A stretch of 64,000 nt of DNA from Arion vulgaris (Eukaryota > Mollusca > Gastropoda > Stylommatophora > Arionidae): contig CM036765.1 in NCBI GenBank assembly GCA_020796225.1, positions 35,802,066 to 35,866,065 on the forward strand, in the 5' to 3' direction. The position numbers were made by a program, and so were the translations under genes. Below are positions 47,061 to 58,890 of the stretch, one piece after another. The notes below the pieces were generated by a model. That model was given only the letters and a program-made list of their open reading frames with translations, searched no databases and was not told the origin of the DNA. Each line of letters begins with the position of its first letter. The stretch's first letter is position 1.

Positions 47061-47320
47061 AATTGTTTACGGAAGAGGCGATGGATATGACATACATTGA
47101 GAAGCCTGACCGGAAGCATTACAAAACATGTACTGTTTTGGAACCCGAAGGGAAAGAGGAGTAGGGGAAGGCCTAGACAGACCTGGAGAAGAGAGCTGGA
47201 GACTGTTATTAAAAGTATAGGTAAAATATGGAAAGAATTGGAAATGATGGCAAGAGAGAGGAAGAGCTGGAAGAAGTTTGTTGAAGGCCTGTGCTCCGTA
47301 GGGAGTTGAAATGTGAAGAT
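47061..47320 (+). mobile_element. LINE 3' end (VLFWNP family)
   Basis: Codons LNCLRKRRW, LTGSITKHVLFWNPKGKRS, RGRPRQTWRRELETVIKS, ELEMMARERKSWKKFVEG, LCSVGS stop. Same family as 23770-25140. Confidence 0.85.
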
Positions 47321-47534
47321 ATAATTGTTAAACCTACTATTTGACCAATCGACTTACTCTAAAACTATCTTACTTTATGTTTTAATCTTTCAACTTTGAC
47401 CTGTCTCATTGTCTAGCCAAAGTTGTGAAACATCATGAAAAGTTTGATGTTCAGATTGCTGGGCAAAGTTGAAATGTACTATTACTGCTATTAACTCTAT
47501 AATCAGGTTTGACGAATCATATAGAATATGTTCC

Positions 47535-48132
47535 TGAACTCATTATCAGATCTGAACCACAAGATAACATGGAAAGAGAGCTGACACTACAGTTAAACAA
47601 GCTCTCAGAACACAACAAAATTATTCTCCAGTGGATACCAGCCCACTGTGGCGTACCAGGAAATGAGAGAGCAGACATGCTGGCTAAGGAGGGAACAAAA
47701 CTTACACAACAGAAAAACCCAGTATCACTACCAGAAATCAAGATACATATCAAAAGAAAGTACAAAGAGGTATGGAGGCAACAAACCCACAGCAAACACC
47801 CACAAGATCCCATCAGCAGACTAAACAGAAAACAGCACACAACAATCTTTCGCCTAAGAACAGGACACTGCAGGCTCAACCACCACATGCACAGAATAAA
47901 GCCTGCTCAGACTGCACAGTGTGCATGCCAGACAGAAACACAGACTCCAGAGTACATCCTGCAGTCATGACCATCATACATACACCAACGAAATGAAACA
48001 TGGCCTCATGAACAAAGCTTACAGACCAAGCTATGGGGAACTCTCGAAGAACTCCAACTGACATGCAGCTTCATAGAGGCAACCCATCTCATGATTTAGA
48101 CGAGTATAAGAAACCGAACGCGAAGAAGAAGA
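47535..48132 (+). mobile_element. LINE 3' end with RNase H domain, inserted in a minisatellite
   Basis: Open codons: LQWIPAHCGVPGNERADMLA (RNase H motif with the His and Asp positions), then IKRKYKEVWRQQTHSKHP, IFRLRTGHCRLNHHMHRI, and CACQTETQTPEYILQS before a stop. These are the Cys/His residues that follow RNase H in Jockey/I-type LINEs. Ends in gaagaagaagaa. The local phrase atgttcctgaactcattatc plus agatctg occurs before it (47527) and as a variant after it (48140), so it sits in a short tandem repeat. Confidence 0.88.
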
Positions 48133-48245
48133 AATAGAATGTTCCTAAACTCTATTATCAGATCTGGAGAATCAAATAGAACATGTTCATAAACTCTATT
48201 ATCAGGTATGGCGAATCAAATAGAATATGTTCATACATATTTATA
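48133..48245. repeat. short minisatellite, about 48-bp unit, split by the LINE at 47535
   Basis: Unit roughly ggcgaatcaaatagaatatg, ttcctaaactctattatcag; about 3 units here plus one left of the LINE at about 47505-47552. Confidence 0.75.
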
Positions 48246-48449
48246 AATCATTTCCTCTCAACTGATATTATTTACATAAACTGTCATTGTTATTACATAT
48301 TTGTTGTCAAGGGAGCATTGTCAAATTCATGATCATAAATGAAGTAATTTTCTGACACAGTAAACATTTCATATAAGACACAGAGAACATAAATAATCAG
48401 CAAACAGTTCATGAATAACATAATTGTACAATAATTCCTTGTTATTGTA

Positions 48450-49187
48450 GATATATATCTAGAACAGTAGTTTATGTATTATTTTATAGGTATAGCTAAA
48501 ACAGCAGTTTATGTGTTATTTTATAGGTATAGCTAGAACAGCAGTTTATGTATTATTTTATAGGTATATCTAGAACAGCAGTTTATGTATTATTTTATAG
48601 GTGTAGCTAGGACAACAGTTTATGTGGCAGTTTATGTATTATTTTATAGGTATAGCTAGAACAGCAGTTTATGTATTATTTTATAGGTATAGCTAGAACA
48701 GCAGTTTATGTATTATTTTATAGGTATAACTAAAACAGCAGTTTATGTGTTATTTTATAGGTATAGCTAGAACAGCAGTTTATGTGTTATTTTATAGGTA
48801 TAGCTAGAACAGCAGTTTATGTGTTATTTTATAGGTATAGCTAGAACAGCAGTTTATGTATTATTTTATAGGTGTAGCTAGAACAGCAGTTTATGTATTA
48901 TTTTATAGGTATAGCTAGAACAGCAGTTTATGTATTATTTTATAGGTATAGCTAGAACAGTAGTTTATGTATTATTTTATAGGTATAGCTAGAACAGCAG
49001 TTTATGTATTATTTTATAGGTATATCTAGAACAGCAGTTTATGTGTTATTTTATAGGTATAGCTAGAACAGCAGTTTATGTATTATTTTATAGGTATAGC
49101 TAGAACAGCAGTTTATGTATTATTTTATAGGTATAGCTAGAACAGCAGTTTATGTATTATTTTATAGGTGTAGCTAGGACAACTGTT
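48450..49187. repeat. 37-bp minisatellite, about 20 copies
   Basis: Unit tagctagaacagcagtttat, gtattattttataggta. Very regular, with one short unit near 48615-48635. Confidence 0.95.
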
Positions 49188-49529
49188 TCCTTATTGTTTT
49201 GGATCTAGATGTTATTTTCTAGATTAGTCATAACCTGTTTCTTTGTTAGTTTAGAAATATATCTAGGAGGGCTGTATCTATGTGTTATTTTAGTTGCCTA
49301 AAACTTAAGTCAGAATTGTGATCATTATGTTTTCATAGAGCTTAACAACATGGTAGTCACAGAGATACAATTTACCAAACTTAGCTGTAGATAAAACAGT
49401 ATTTACTGAACAAAAAGGTTATAATTTTGGTATACATTTTTATATCTACTTAAGTATAGCTTCTTCCCCCATATCAGCTGCTCAGTCTTGGAATAAATGG
49501 AGTGGACATTTCATTCTTGCTTTCGGCTC

Positions 49530-49665
49530 AGACACAAGACAGAAAGCAATTCAACAGTCACGATAGACTTAGGGATAAGCTGAAAGGCAAGAGAGACAGA
49601 TGCAGGCTCAGAGACATTTGCCAAACACTTGCCAATTGACCCCTATAAAGATGAATAAAGGACAT
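49530..49665 (+). mobile_element. LINE 3' tail fragment
   Basis: Homologous to 62085-62170 (agggataagctgaaaggcaa, gagagacag, acacttgccaat), the end of the LINE at 61825-62170. Confidence 0.6.
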
Positions 49666-50089
49666 ATATAGCTTGTTATACTTAATAGAACTATTGAGAG
49701 CTAGGTATGACAAGTTACCTACACCAAAATGTGCTTCTACTGCCCAGCTGATATTTGATAACATGGAGAATTAACATAACATAAAATCATGTAAAATGAC
49801 ACAATACATAACAAAATACATTAGTCATGTGCATATTTTGAAGCTGAATATTAAACAACAAAAAAAGTGAATGCTATAAATTTCTCATACAAAATATGAC
49901 ATTCATGTCTCCTCAAATAGCAATACCGTATCTTTGGCATTATGAAATATGAGATGCAAAACATACAAATAATATCAAACTGACATCTAAAATGTCTGTG
50001 AATTAAACATGAAATTAAGCAGGAATTACAGCAGAAGGCAAACGGTTCAAGAAAGAAAGGACACCTTAGAGAAAACCAGAAATTAATTT
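49666..50089. other. AT-rich spacer, no feature recognised
   Basis: No coding or repeat signature recognised. Confidence 0.4.
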
Positions 50090-50236
50090 GACTGAAAGAG
50101 GTGTGAAATATCAGACTCAATCCCATAGAAGGGACTGAACAAGTTGCCCAGGATAGAGCAGTATTAAGAAATTGCTTGCAGGACGTATGGAGCGTACAAT
50201 GGTACGAGAGGAATATAATAATAATAATAATAATAC
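50090..50236 (+). mobile_element. LINE 3' tail fragment ending in (ATA)n
   Basis: Codons EQVAQDRAVLRNCLQDVW match the minus-strand tail at 57725-57875 (ERVAQDRAVWRNYLQ). It ends in ataataataataataa, a LINE-type tail. Confidence 0.65.
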
Positions 50237-51834
50237 CTGAAATAGAAAGTGTCCAAAAGGAAATTGTAAGTTCACAAAAATAATAGCTTTCATTTAACTT
50301 AATACAGGTGATCAAGGTTCACAAGATTAAAGATATCAAGTTCACTGATGGTTGTGCCACATACTGTCATACCTGTGAAACAACATTATACTACTGCCAG
50401 ATATGACAGAAGATATAATATGCATGAACGCACAAATACATATATGTTTATGCAGATCAATGTAACTAAATTTTATTGCAAATATAAAGTTATACAGAAA
50501 TTTAAAATAAAAACAATCTTGTAAACTTTAAATATTTAAATGTCTATGACGACATCCAAACCAAAAAAAGGATATAATTTCACAGAAATCTCCAACACAG
50601 CTATTGGTCTATTTGTAACGACCACAAAGAATTCAATTCACTCAGTGTATTTTGTTGATTTTCTTTGATGAAAAACATCCTTGAAAAATGTCAGAAAGAT
50701 AAATGAATATAAAATAAGAAAGAAAACATTTCTACTTCCTGCTGGTCTATGTGACAATCAAAGTTACAACTGAACATATACAAAAGTCTGGTCATATTAT
50801 GCAGCAGAAAGTCAACAAAGTAATCAAACAGCTGTCTATCTCTGAAGAACTTGACACAAAGTTCCAATTCTTACTGTTCTAAACTACGTTCATAAATTGT
50901 ACATTTTAAATAAATGAACTAACAGTACATTTTACAATAAAAATAATTATATTACAGAAACTGATTTCTATGGAAAAATTACACATCAAACTATATCAAG
51001 AAAGAAATATTACATCAACTTTACATTAAATGAAATTACAGTTTACAAAAACTATGAGGACAAAAAAAGTATGACACCATTTTCCATAAAATGAAATTCT
51101 AATACAACATACGTGAATGTACAAAAACACAATTTTCCAAGAAATCCCATCCCAATACAACATACTAGAAAATGACAACAAATATTACAACATTTTCCAT
51201 GCAATGAAATCCCATTCCAAAAATCGGTCTGATAAAAATGTCATTTGTCAGTGAAGGAGGATAAATTATGCACAAATGTGACATCAAACACAACACACAT
51301 GTTTATTAGTTGGTTTAGAACTATGGTGGATATGTTTCTAATACTTTCTTGTGATAGTTCAATGGATTTTTAAAGTTTACTCATTTTGAAAAGACATGCT
51401 GAAAATTCAGCAAATTTCTACTCTAAAAGGATAACAACAAAGCAAGCCGTTCAACTTGTTTTAAATGATTCTAAAGATGAATTAATACTTAGAATGTGAT
51501 TATTCTGATAAGGATGTTACAAGTGAGTTTGACGATCATTTAGACGACGAAGAATTGCTTGAATCGATTGATGTTCAAGCGATATATGTTCGATCTGGAG
51601 AACAAAACTATAGTACCTGGGATTGTAGGGGGTGTGATACACGTCTCCAGTAAATTAATACAATTTTGGTATTCTGTAAATATATAATAAGCAGGAATAT
51701 CGGAGATGATGGGGTAAGTCACATCGGTGGGGCAGGAATATTGGAGATGATGGGCTATAGAGCACTTAGTTGTGCTACACCTTGTTTTTTTTATAATACT
51801 GATATGTACTATTTTTGCTCAGGAGAATGGGTTA
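50237..51834. other. AT-rich intergenic stretch, nothing recognised
   Basis: Very AT-rich, with recurring short phrases such as atgaaat and acaaca but no regular array, exon or RNA gene. A 32-bp phrase (gcaggaatatcggagatgat) occurs twice near 51690-51755. Confidence 0.4.
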
Positions 51835-51838
51835 TTAA

Positions 51839-52875
51839 CCCGTAAACATTGGGATAATGTGATTTTGATCATTTATAATCGATGCAACATGCCTATTTAA
51901 GTGGCCGTAATTTTGTATTCATTTTGCATTTAAGTTAGTAAAATTTATGTAAACTAATGCAAAACATATAATCTAATAAATAATTGTAAAAAATAATTAT
52001 ATATTTTTTAGATGTCTAATCTCGTTGACTGAAGCACACCTCATTTCCCACTTGTCATTTTGTAGAAAAGCCCAATTTACTTGTCAAAAATCCCCAAATA
52101 GGTGATAAAATGGATTCTAATAACTCAGATTACTGTCCTGATGAAGACACCAGTGATTCTTGAAATATCTGTGCTTGGGTCAGATGAACATTCCGTGCCT
52201 GTCACTTTGAGTCTGTTTACAAGATGCCGATAGCTTTTTTCCTGATTATTTTGTCTATCAAATATAATTGCGTAATCATATTTTTGTTCAATAATATCTT
52301 TTATTTGCAATGTTTAGAAATTATATACCTATTGAATGTTTATGTATGCTACTATAAGTGTTAGTTCTTTATGGGCTGCTTACTAGACCAATTCAGCGTC
52401 ATTTTCTCTTGAAGATCATATTTATTGACTTTTTCTTTAAAATATGAAAATATTGATATTTTATCAATTTCATGATTACTGCCTTTCATATTTTCCAAAC
52501 ATGTTTAAATTCATATATGTTTTGCAAATATGAAGACTTTAACAGACTGTAATCAAAAATTTCATTATAATCGTCATACTTATTTTTTTCCTTCTTTGTG
52601 ACTGTAAAATAATTCGTCATTTGTAGAATAATCTATTTTTAGACTTTTCATAAGTAGGTCACGGATATCATAAATTACATCACACTTATGTTAAAACCAC
52701 ATATTCTGATAGCCCATCCAATTAACTTTCCAACCATATATAACATGCCCATTTTCAATGCAAAGAACTTGTATGGTTGCTAAATATAGAGCAGAGCATC
52801 AAAAATATCCACAAAAAAAACTTGAAACCTACCAACGGTTAAGAGTTACGGTACAGGTGGCCAGGGTTCAAAGTG
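51839..52875. mobile_element. possible piggyBac-like relic between two TTAA sites
   Basis: TTAA stands at 51835-51838, followed by CCCGTAAACATTGGG, and at 52876-52879, preceded by the complement of CACTTTGAACCCTGG. The ends are only partly alike. An acidic start MDSNNSDYCPDEDTSDS at about 52110 is reminiscent of piggyBac transposase N-termini but stops at once. Tentative. Confidence 0.3.
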
Positions 52876-52879
52876 TTAA

Positions 52880-53680
52880 ACACTGACTTCATGTTTTATA
52901 ATCCAGACAAAATGTAACAGAACTTACAAATAGTTTGGTTGTATGCTGTAGACAATTATGAGAAGTATCTTCTGGAAGTGTACAATCATAGGATAACTTC
53001 TGCTGAAAGTATTTTATTGTTCATCCTCTTTCATAGTGTCATGGACAAGTATCAATGGATTTTTGAAGGCAATTTGTATATTTCATTAAAAAAATTATGC
53101 AAATTAATATCAAGAAGGGTATCCACATCAGTATATTAAACTCTGAAATTTAAACAAAATTAGCAAAGTAGAAAAACAGTTTCTTGATGTGAACTACAGC
53201 ATTAAATGACAAGATTATACACAACAGCTACAGTATATACTCACTTATAAGTCTGTGAAATCGTCCTTGCACAAAACTTCAATATTCAAAATATCAACAT
53301 TTATGTGAGACCTATGAAATATCAACAATTTTTTTTTTGTTTTTAATTGGTAATTATTTTGTTTGAACTGACAAATATGAATGGAAAAATATTTTTTGCT
53401 AACAAGGAGACATTGGTTGTTATGATTCTTTCTATTGCATTTCTGTAGATATAATTATAAAGGCAGATATTTAGATTATATTTATCATATTAGATTTGTT
53501 TGAATAAAATATTTGTGAATTGAAATTTCACTTGAATTAAGCTGTGTGTATGTAAATATTTTAAAAGTCTGAATTTCGTCACTTCTGGCTTGATAAAGGC
53601 TTTTTGGTCAAAAGGTAGTATTTTGTTTTTTTGTGTTTTGTCATTGCGACAGTTTTATTGCAGTCGTAACTTATAATCGG
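52880..53680. other. AT-rich spacer, no feature recognised
   Basis: A 66-codon frame at 52939-53139 has no recognisable motif. Nothing else seen. Confidence 0.4.
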
Positions 53681-53682
53681 CA

Positions 53683-54990
53683 ATCATCATCATCATTGGC
53701 CTCTTTGTCTCAGGAGACAATAGGTCTTGCGTCACGTAGTATGTTCTGCTGAATCACAACGTTTCTTGTGGCTGTGATGGCCTATTCTGGAATGGCAATC
53801 CTTGCCACAGTTGCTACAGGTAAAATTGGATACTACAGCTGATACATAGGATGTTCTCACTGCTCTCTGTGCTCTCTTTTGCCTCCACATGTGATGGTGT
53901 CTTTCTTCTTTTCTTTTGAGTCGCCCTAACTGCTGCTCACCATGTTTGCCTGTCTTTGGCCAGCCACTCCCAGTGTTCTTTGTCTATGCAGCATGAAGTT
54001 AGATTACGCTTGCAGGTGCCAATGAAGCGTAATAATGGATGCCCATGCTGTCTAGAACCAGATGCGAGTTGACCATATAGAATGTTCTTTGGGATTCTAT
54101 CATCGCTCATACGGCTGACGTGTCCCAGCCATCTCAGACGTCGCTGACTCAGTAAGGTGTACATGCTTGGAATGCCAGCACTGTCCAGGACTTCTATATT
54201 GGAGATGTGGTCTTGCCATCGGATGTTGTATATTCGCCTGAGACAGCACATGTGGAAGGTGTTGAGGCATTGTTCTTGTCTAGCATATGTGGTCCATGTC
54301 TCACTACCATACAGCAGAGTGCTGAGAGCACAAGCTTTATATACTTGTGTCTTGGTGTTTCTTGTGAGTGCCCTGTTTTCCCATACACGCTTTGCTAATT
54401 TAAACATAGCAGTGGAGGCCTTCCCAATGCGACCACTAATTTCATCATCGAGGGAGAGGTTGCTGATTACAGAGCCAAGGTATGTAAAGGTGTTGACTAC
54501 CAATGTTGATAGATGGGGCTCTGCTAATATCCTGGAACATTATATTTGTTTTCTACAGGCTGATGGTCAGGCCGAATTCATTTGATGCTGCACCAAATCT
54601 GTCCATGAGGTGTTGTAGCCCTTCCTCTGTGTGTGATGTTAATGCTGCATCATCGGCAAACAGAAGTTCCCAGATAGTGACTCTTTGGACTTTGGTCTTT
54701 GCTTTTGTCGCGCCATGTTGAACAATTTTCCATCTATCTTGTGTGGAGAAATATTCCTTCTTCGGCGGATTCAAAAGCATGGGAGAGAAGTAGGGAGAAA
54801 AATATCCCAAAGAGTGTGGGTGCAAGTACACACCCCTGCTTGATGCAGCTGTTGATAGGAAACACGCTGGAGGTCCCATCAAACATCACTGTACCCTTCA
54901 TGTTGTTATGGAATGATGTTATGATTTTAAGCAATGTAGGAGGGCAGCCGAATAATCGGCAATACATATTTAAAATAAATTGAACATGAC
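53683..54990 (-). mobile_element. LINE ORF2 3' half with C-terminal zinc-finger-like motif
   Basis: Minus-strand order: LFGCPPTLLKIITSFHNNMK, INSCIKQGCVLAPTLFGIFF (RT domain B), IWELLFADDAALTSHTEEG (domain C), then one long open segment (54503-53937) with FTYLGSVISNLSLDDEISGR, YGSETWTTYARQEQCLN, RRLRWLGHVSRMSDDRIPK. After a break, CSNCGKDCHSRIGHHSHKKR-C at about 53850-53775 is a C2H2-like finger. It ends in (cat)n read on plus. The RT N-terminal part is missing. Confidence 0.9.
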
Positions 54991-55189
54991 TTCATAATTA
55001 ACATACAGTACATGGTTTCAATAGTCTGTGATATTTCGTATTATACTATTTTATATATCAAATTATTGCACTCTATATAAAGCTATCCTTTTAACTGTTT
55101 CAACTGTTGCTGAATTCAGAAAAATTTTAATAGTGTCATATACTGTGGAATACAGCGTTCTTCCTGTATTTTGTTTAAACAACAGCACA

Positions 55190-55600
55190 AGAATGGTAAA
55201 AGTTCTTAGAACGCCCTGGACGGAGAGGAGACGCCCTGGACGGAGAGGAGAAAAAACACTGATATTATTTGAAGACTTACATACCGAGGAGTATTTGCTC
55301 ATAAACAAAGTCATATCCCAGATAATGAAGTTATTTCGGTCACGTCAAATGACACAGTGGTCTGGAGAAAACAGTAATGGAAGGCAAGGTTCCTGGAGGT
55401 AGAGGCAGAACAAGCTGAAGGTGGCAATAGAACATTAAAGAAGCCTTAAACATGACATTATAAAAGGTGGGAGAGCTTATCAGAGATTTTTCAGGCTGCC
55501 TGTGATGAAAATGCCATTCTACAAGGGACATGTTACTTAATGATGACACGATAGGTTAGGTGGCCAACATCACAATAGGATTCTTGTATATAGAAAAGAA
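55190..55600 (+). mobile_element. LINE 3' fragment (LFEDLHTEEYLL family)
   Basis: Codons VLRTPWTERRRPGRRGEKT, LFEDLHTEEYLLINK, FRSRQMTQWSGENSNG, then shifted RSLKHDIIKGGRA. A 20-bp segment acgccctggacggagaggag is duplicated head-to-tail at 55209-55250. Relative of 15880-16145. Confidence 0.7.
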
Positions 55601-56449
55601 AAGTATACATTCCTTTCCTTGAATAAACATTTTATAGTAAAACAATTTTGTTTTATTTTCCAGAAAAATTAATTGTTCTTTATTTTAGTAACTAAAACGT
55701 TAATTCCCATTTGTTAAATATCACATGAGTTTGTTCATCCGTGTGACAACAAAGTCTGCTATTTTGGCATACAAATGTTAGGTCACCATGTAAAGGATAG
55801 TCTTATATTCAAATATATACTGTACTGTACACACACTTCTGTTGATTTCATTTGGATTGTATTGAGAATAATACTTTGATAACAATACTATTCTTATAGA
55901 AATAGAGAAAACTGAATAATGACATTAATGATAAGTCTACATGTAAGACAAGATCATACATTCTATGAATATTTATACAACATAATATACATCTATTTTT
56001 ATTTTTGTAGTTGTAATTACTTTCAGCAGCTGCCATCTTGCTAGGTCCATCGCAGGGTGGAACTAGAAAAGAAAAATCTGATCCAGAAGGTGCCCATCAC
56101 CTCCCAGACGAGTTAACCAAATTATCATGAGACCTCATAGCCTTAGTTACCACCGTGCATCTTTAAACACTCAAATTAATTATACTTTTCCTTATGCTGT
56201 GAGCCAAAACAGGATTAGAGAAAAAAAAGATTGACGATACAACAATCAAACAAGTACAAGAATTCAAATACTTAGGAAGCATATTTCTATAAGATAGAAG
56301 ACTACAGAGAGATAAAAGCTAGAGTCTAGACAGGTAAATGTTGTCACCTGCCAACTAGAACCGCTACTCAGACATCCAAACATCAAGTGACCAAAAGTAT
56401 CTTCATTTCTATTTCATGCTACCAGTACCAAACATGGACAATTAATTAA

Positions 56450-57376
56450 TTATTTTTTTTTCCAATCCAGAAGCACTTGAGCTTTATGCTCTTCGGCTCG
56501 GTGCCATAGACATCATAACCCATCGGTTCGATGCCACTAACCCCATAAATCTGGAGAATTGTGACTTTTTCTGCCAGCCCGCGGAATTCAACCCGCACTC
56601 ATAGAGAAAACTAACAAGCAATCTTTGCACACTTGCAGAACAGGTTGGTCTCCAGATTAATTCTGCCAAGACCAAAATTATGGACCTCACAAACTCGACA
56701 GACAACATCGTAATAAATGGCCAAACACTGGAGAAAGTTGAACATTTTACATATTTGGGTAGTAAAGTGTCAAACAACGGAGACACGATGAAAGAAATAA
56801 ACTCTCGTATTGCTATAGCAACTAGTGCCTTCACTAAATTAACGAATATCTGGCAATCTCAAGACCTTAGTATATACACAAAAGTTAAATTATTTAGGTC
56901 ATGTGTGATTCCTGTACTGACCTACGGTTGTGAAAGTTGGAAATCAACAAAGAAAATTGATAAGAAACTGGACAGCTTTGATAATAAATGTCTCCGAAAA
57001 TTATTAAAAGTAAAATGGAGTGATTTCGTTTCTAACAACACAGTGAGAGATAAAACACACCAACAGCCCGAATCAAATATTATAAGGAAACGAAGGTGGA
57101 AATATTTAGATCATGTTCTTAGATCAGACGAAAAGAGACTAAATCGACAAGTCTTTATGTGATCACCAGTTGGGAAAAGAAAACGTGGAAGACCAAAGAC
57201 CACTCTTCGAAGAACCATCCAACAAGAAAGTAAACTATTGGGATGTAAAACCATACAAGATCTCCAACTGCTAGCAACGAACCGCATCACATGGAGATCT
57301 AAAACCTCTGCCCTATGTGCTGCCTTTGGCACGAAAGGAACAAACTAACTAACTCATAGAGGACTTGTCACCCGTG
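56450..57376 (-). mobile_element. SINE type 2, minus strand, interrupted by a LINE
   Basis: 56450-56606 matches the tail and body of 18891-19099; the rest (gacttgtcacccgt) resumes at 57362 and stops at about 57376, so the box A end is truncated. Removing 56607-57361 (the LINE plus one copy of its 10-bp repeat) joins the two parts in the same order as in intact copies. Confidence 0.85.
56607..57351 (+). mobile_element. LINE 3' part inserted in a SINE, exact target-site duplication
   Basis: Codons: LCTLAEQVGLQINSAKTKIM, HFTYLGSKVSNNGDTMKEIN, VLTYGCESWKSTKKIDKKL, KCLRKLLKVKWSDFVSN, KRRWKYLDHVLRSDEKRL, VGKRKRGRPKTTLRRTI, ALCAAFGTKGTN stop. ACTCATAGAG at 56597-56606 and 57352-57361 delimits it. 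The long open run suggests a fairly recent insertion. Confidence 0.92.
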
Positions 57377-57724
57377 CATGGACAATGAATAAGGCACAGA
57401 CGCAGAAAATAGCCATGTGAAGTCTGCGAAAGGAGTCACAAACACCAGCATCATCAAGAAAGTTGGAATAATACTCTGTTCAATTACATAAAAAAACAGA
57501 GAAATGAAAAGGTTCCGCCACTTAGTAGTAATGCAATCCAACACACTGTCTATAAAGCCTTCTTCGGTAGAAAACTGGGGCAAAAGAAAGACCAAGGAAA
57601 AGAAGGAAGTGCTATGTCATGCCAAAAGATGCAGAAATCCATTACTCAAGCCATCTGATAAGTAAAAGTCAAATACAGAAGACCATGACACTTGGCTACA
57701 ATTCAGTAGCAGTGTTATAATAAT

Positions 57725-57875
57725 AATTCCTCTCATGCGTTACCGTTACATTGGGCCTGCAAGTAATTTCTCCATACCGCTCTATCCTGGGCAACTCGCT
57801 CAATCTCCTCCATGGAACTGAGACCGATATTTCCTGCCTCTCTCAGCAAAGTTCGTTTCAGGGTCTCCTTAGTAG
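57725..57875 (-). mobile_element. LINE 3' tail fragment
   Basis: Minus-strand codons KETLKRTLLREAGNIGLSSM, EEIERVAQDRAVWRNYLQAQ. Same family as 50090-50236. Confidence 0.65.
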
Positions 57876-58360
57876 CAGTGTTACAATAACAAAAAAACAA
57901 ATTTCTGGAACATAACATTCATGAATATTTACAAATCATAACATCCATCAATAAGACATTCATAAACATAAGAACCATGAGTATTTATAGAACATAAAAT
58001 CTATACAACACATCATCAAGGAGAGTTATAGAACATAGTATCCATAGAAGATAAGTTTATGATACAATTTACATAAACAGTAGAAGACACAACATCCAAA
58101 TTTAAAAAAAAATGTATAGTATCCCAAAAAGATATAACACAATTGCAGTAATCTGCATATAAACATACAGATTCAACTGCAAATATTTATATACATCATG
58201 CAGATATGCAAGAAATGTTCTTGGTGCATGACAGAACTCTGCAATAAGACAACAGTTGGTTAGACCATCCAGCAAGCATGTTCTAGTCAGTCCATCCCAT
58301 ACATTGACTGGTTCATGGCTGCTGACCAGCAGCTACAATGTGATTCATCTTGAAATGGAT
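57876..58360. other. AT-rich DNA 3' of IMP dehydrogenase, probable 3' UTR and spacer
   Basis: The stretch just left of 58361 would be the 3' UTR of the minus-strand gene if the last exon is used. Loosely repeated phrases such as aacataacatccat occur at 57900-58090. No other feature recognised. Confidence 0.4.
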
Positions 58361-58382
58361 TTAGTAGAGACGCTTCTCATAT
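58361..58382 (-). CDS. candidate last coding exon of IMP dehydrogenase (tail YEKRLY)
   Basis: On the minus strand the acceptor atttacag (58383) is followed by A, then codons for YEKRLY and TAA (58363-58361). Animal IMP dehydrogenases end in a HSYEKRL tail, so this is very unlikely by chance. The phase fits an upstream donor at 58888 (GTATTC) that would complete the Ser codon TC|A. The upstream exon, however, has an in-frame TAA at 58893-58891 just before that, so as sequenced this exon would be untranslated. Confidence 0.7.
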
Positions 58383-58888
58383 CTGTAAATAAATCCAAAG
58401 ACATATTTATAATGCAAAAGTCACATAATTTGTTACCATATTGACAATTAACAAGCTATACTTGTGAAAGCCTTCAAGTTTGTCTTTCATAATTAAAAAT
58501 ATAGTGTTTAAGATACAAAGAAATGCAACTTGTTTGCATATATATATTCTGATTCTTGTAAATGTCCAGGAAGCGCTGTTGCCCACGTATTGCTGTTGTA
58601 GTGGACTAATTTTCTTTGGGGTGTTCTGGAGTTAAGGAGTACAAAGACCTGATTGCTAGGACCTCATGACCAGTGCCATACCAGAACAAGTTAGTCAGTT
58701 GAATATAAGTACAGACATAATGTGTCAGCAATGTTAACATTTCAAATCATCTAGAGATGCATACAAATAATATATTTTTTGTAAAACCAATTCTCATCCA
58801 TGATATTTTGTCCAACTGATGTTTGAACCATCAACCACAAATTAACAATATAAACACTTAGAGAATGCAACATTAAAGATATGAATAC
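58383..58888 (-). other. putative last intron of IMP dehydrogenase
   Basis: Bounded by a weak donor GTATTC (58888-58883) and acceptor atttacag (58390-58383). AT-rich, with no repeat family recognised. Whether it is spliced cannot be told from sequence alone. Confidence 0.45.
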
Positions 58889-58890
58889 GA

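Larger units (their letters stand above)
56130..57720 (+). mobile_element. LINE family A copy split by a SINE that is itself split by a LINE
   Basis: Left part to 56442: YKNSNT, then a YQYQTWTIN relic. Right part from 57377: WTMNKAQTQKIAM, LRKESQTPASS, then a family A 3' end. The phrase catggacaat at 56433-56442 and 57377-57386 is the target-site duplication of the intervening insertion. Confidence 0.82.

Noticed and set aside
54157..54585. 142-codon plus-strand frame
   Set aside because: Antisense of the well-supported LINE ORF on the minus strand (54503-53937).
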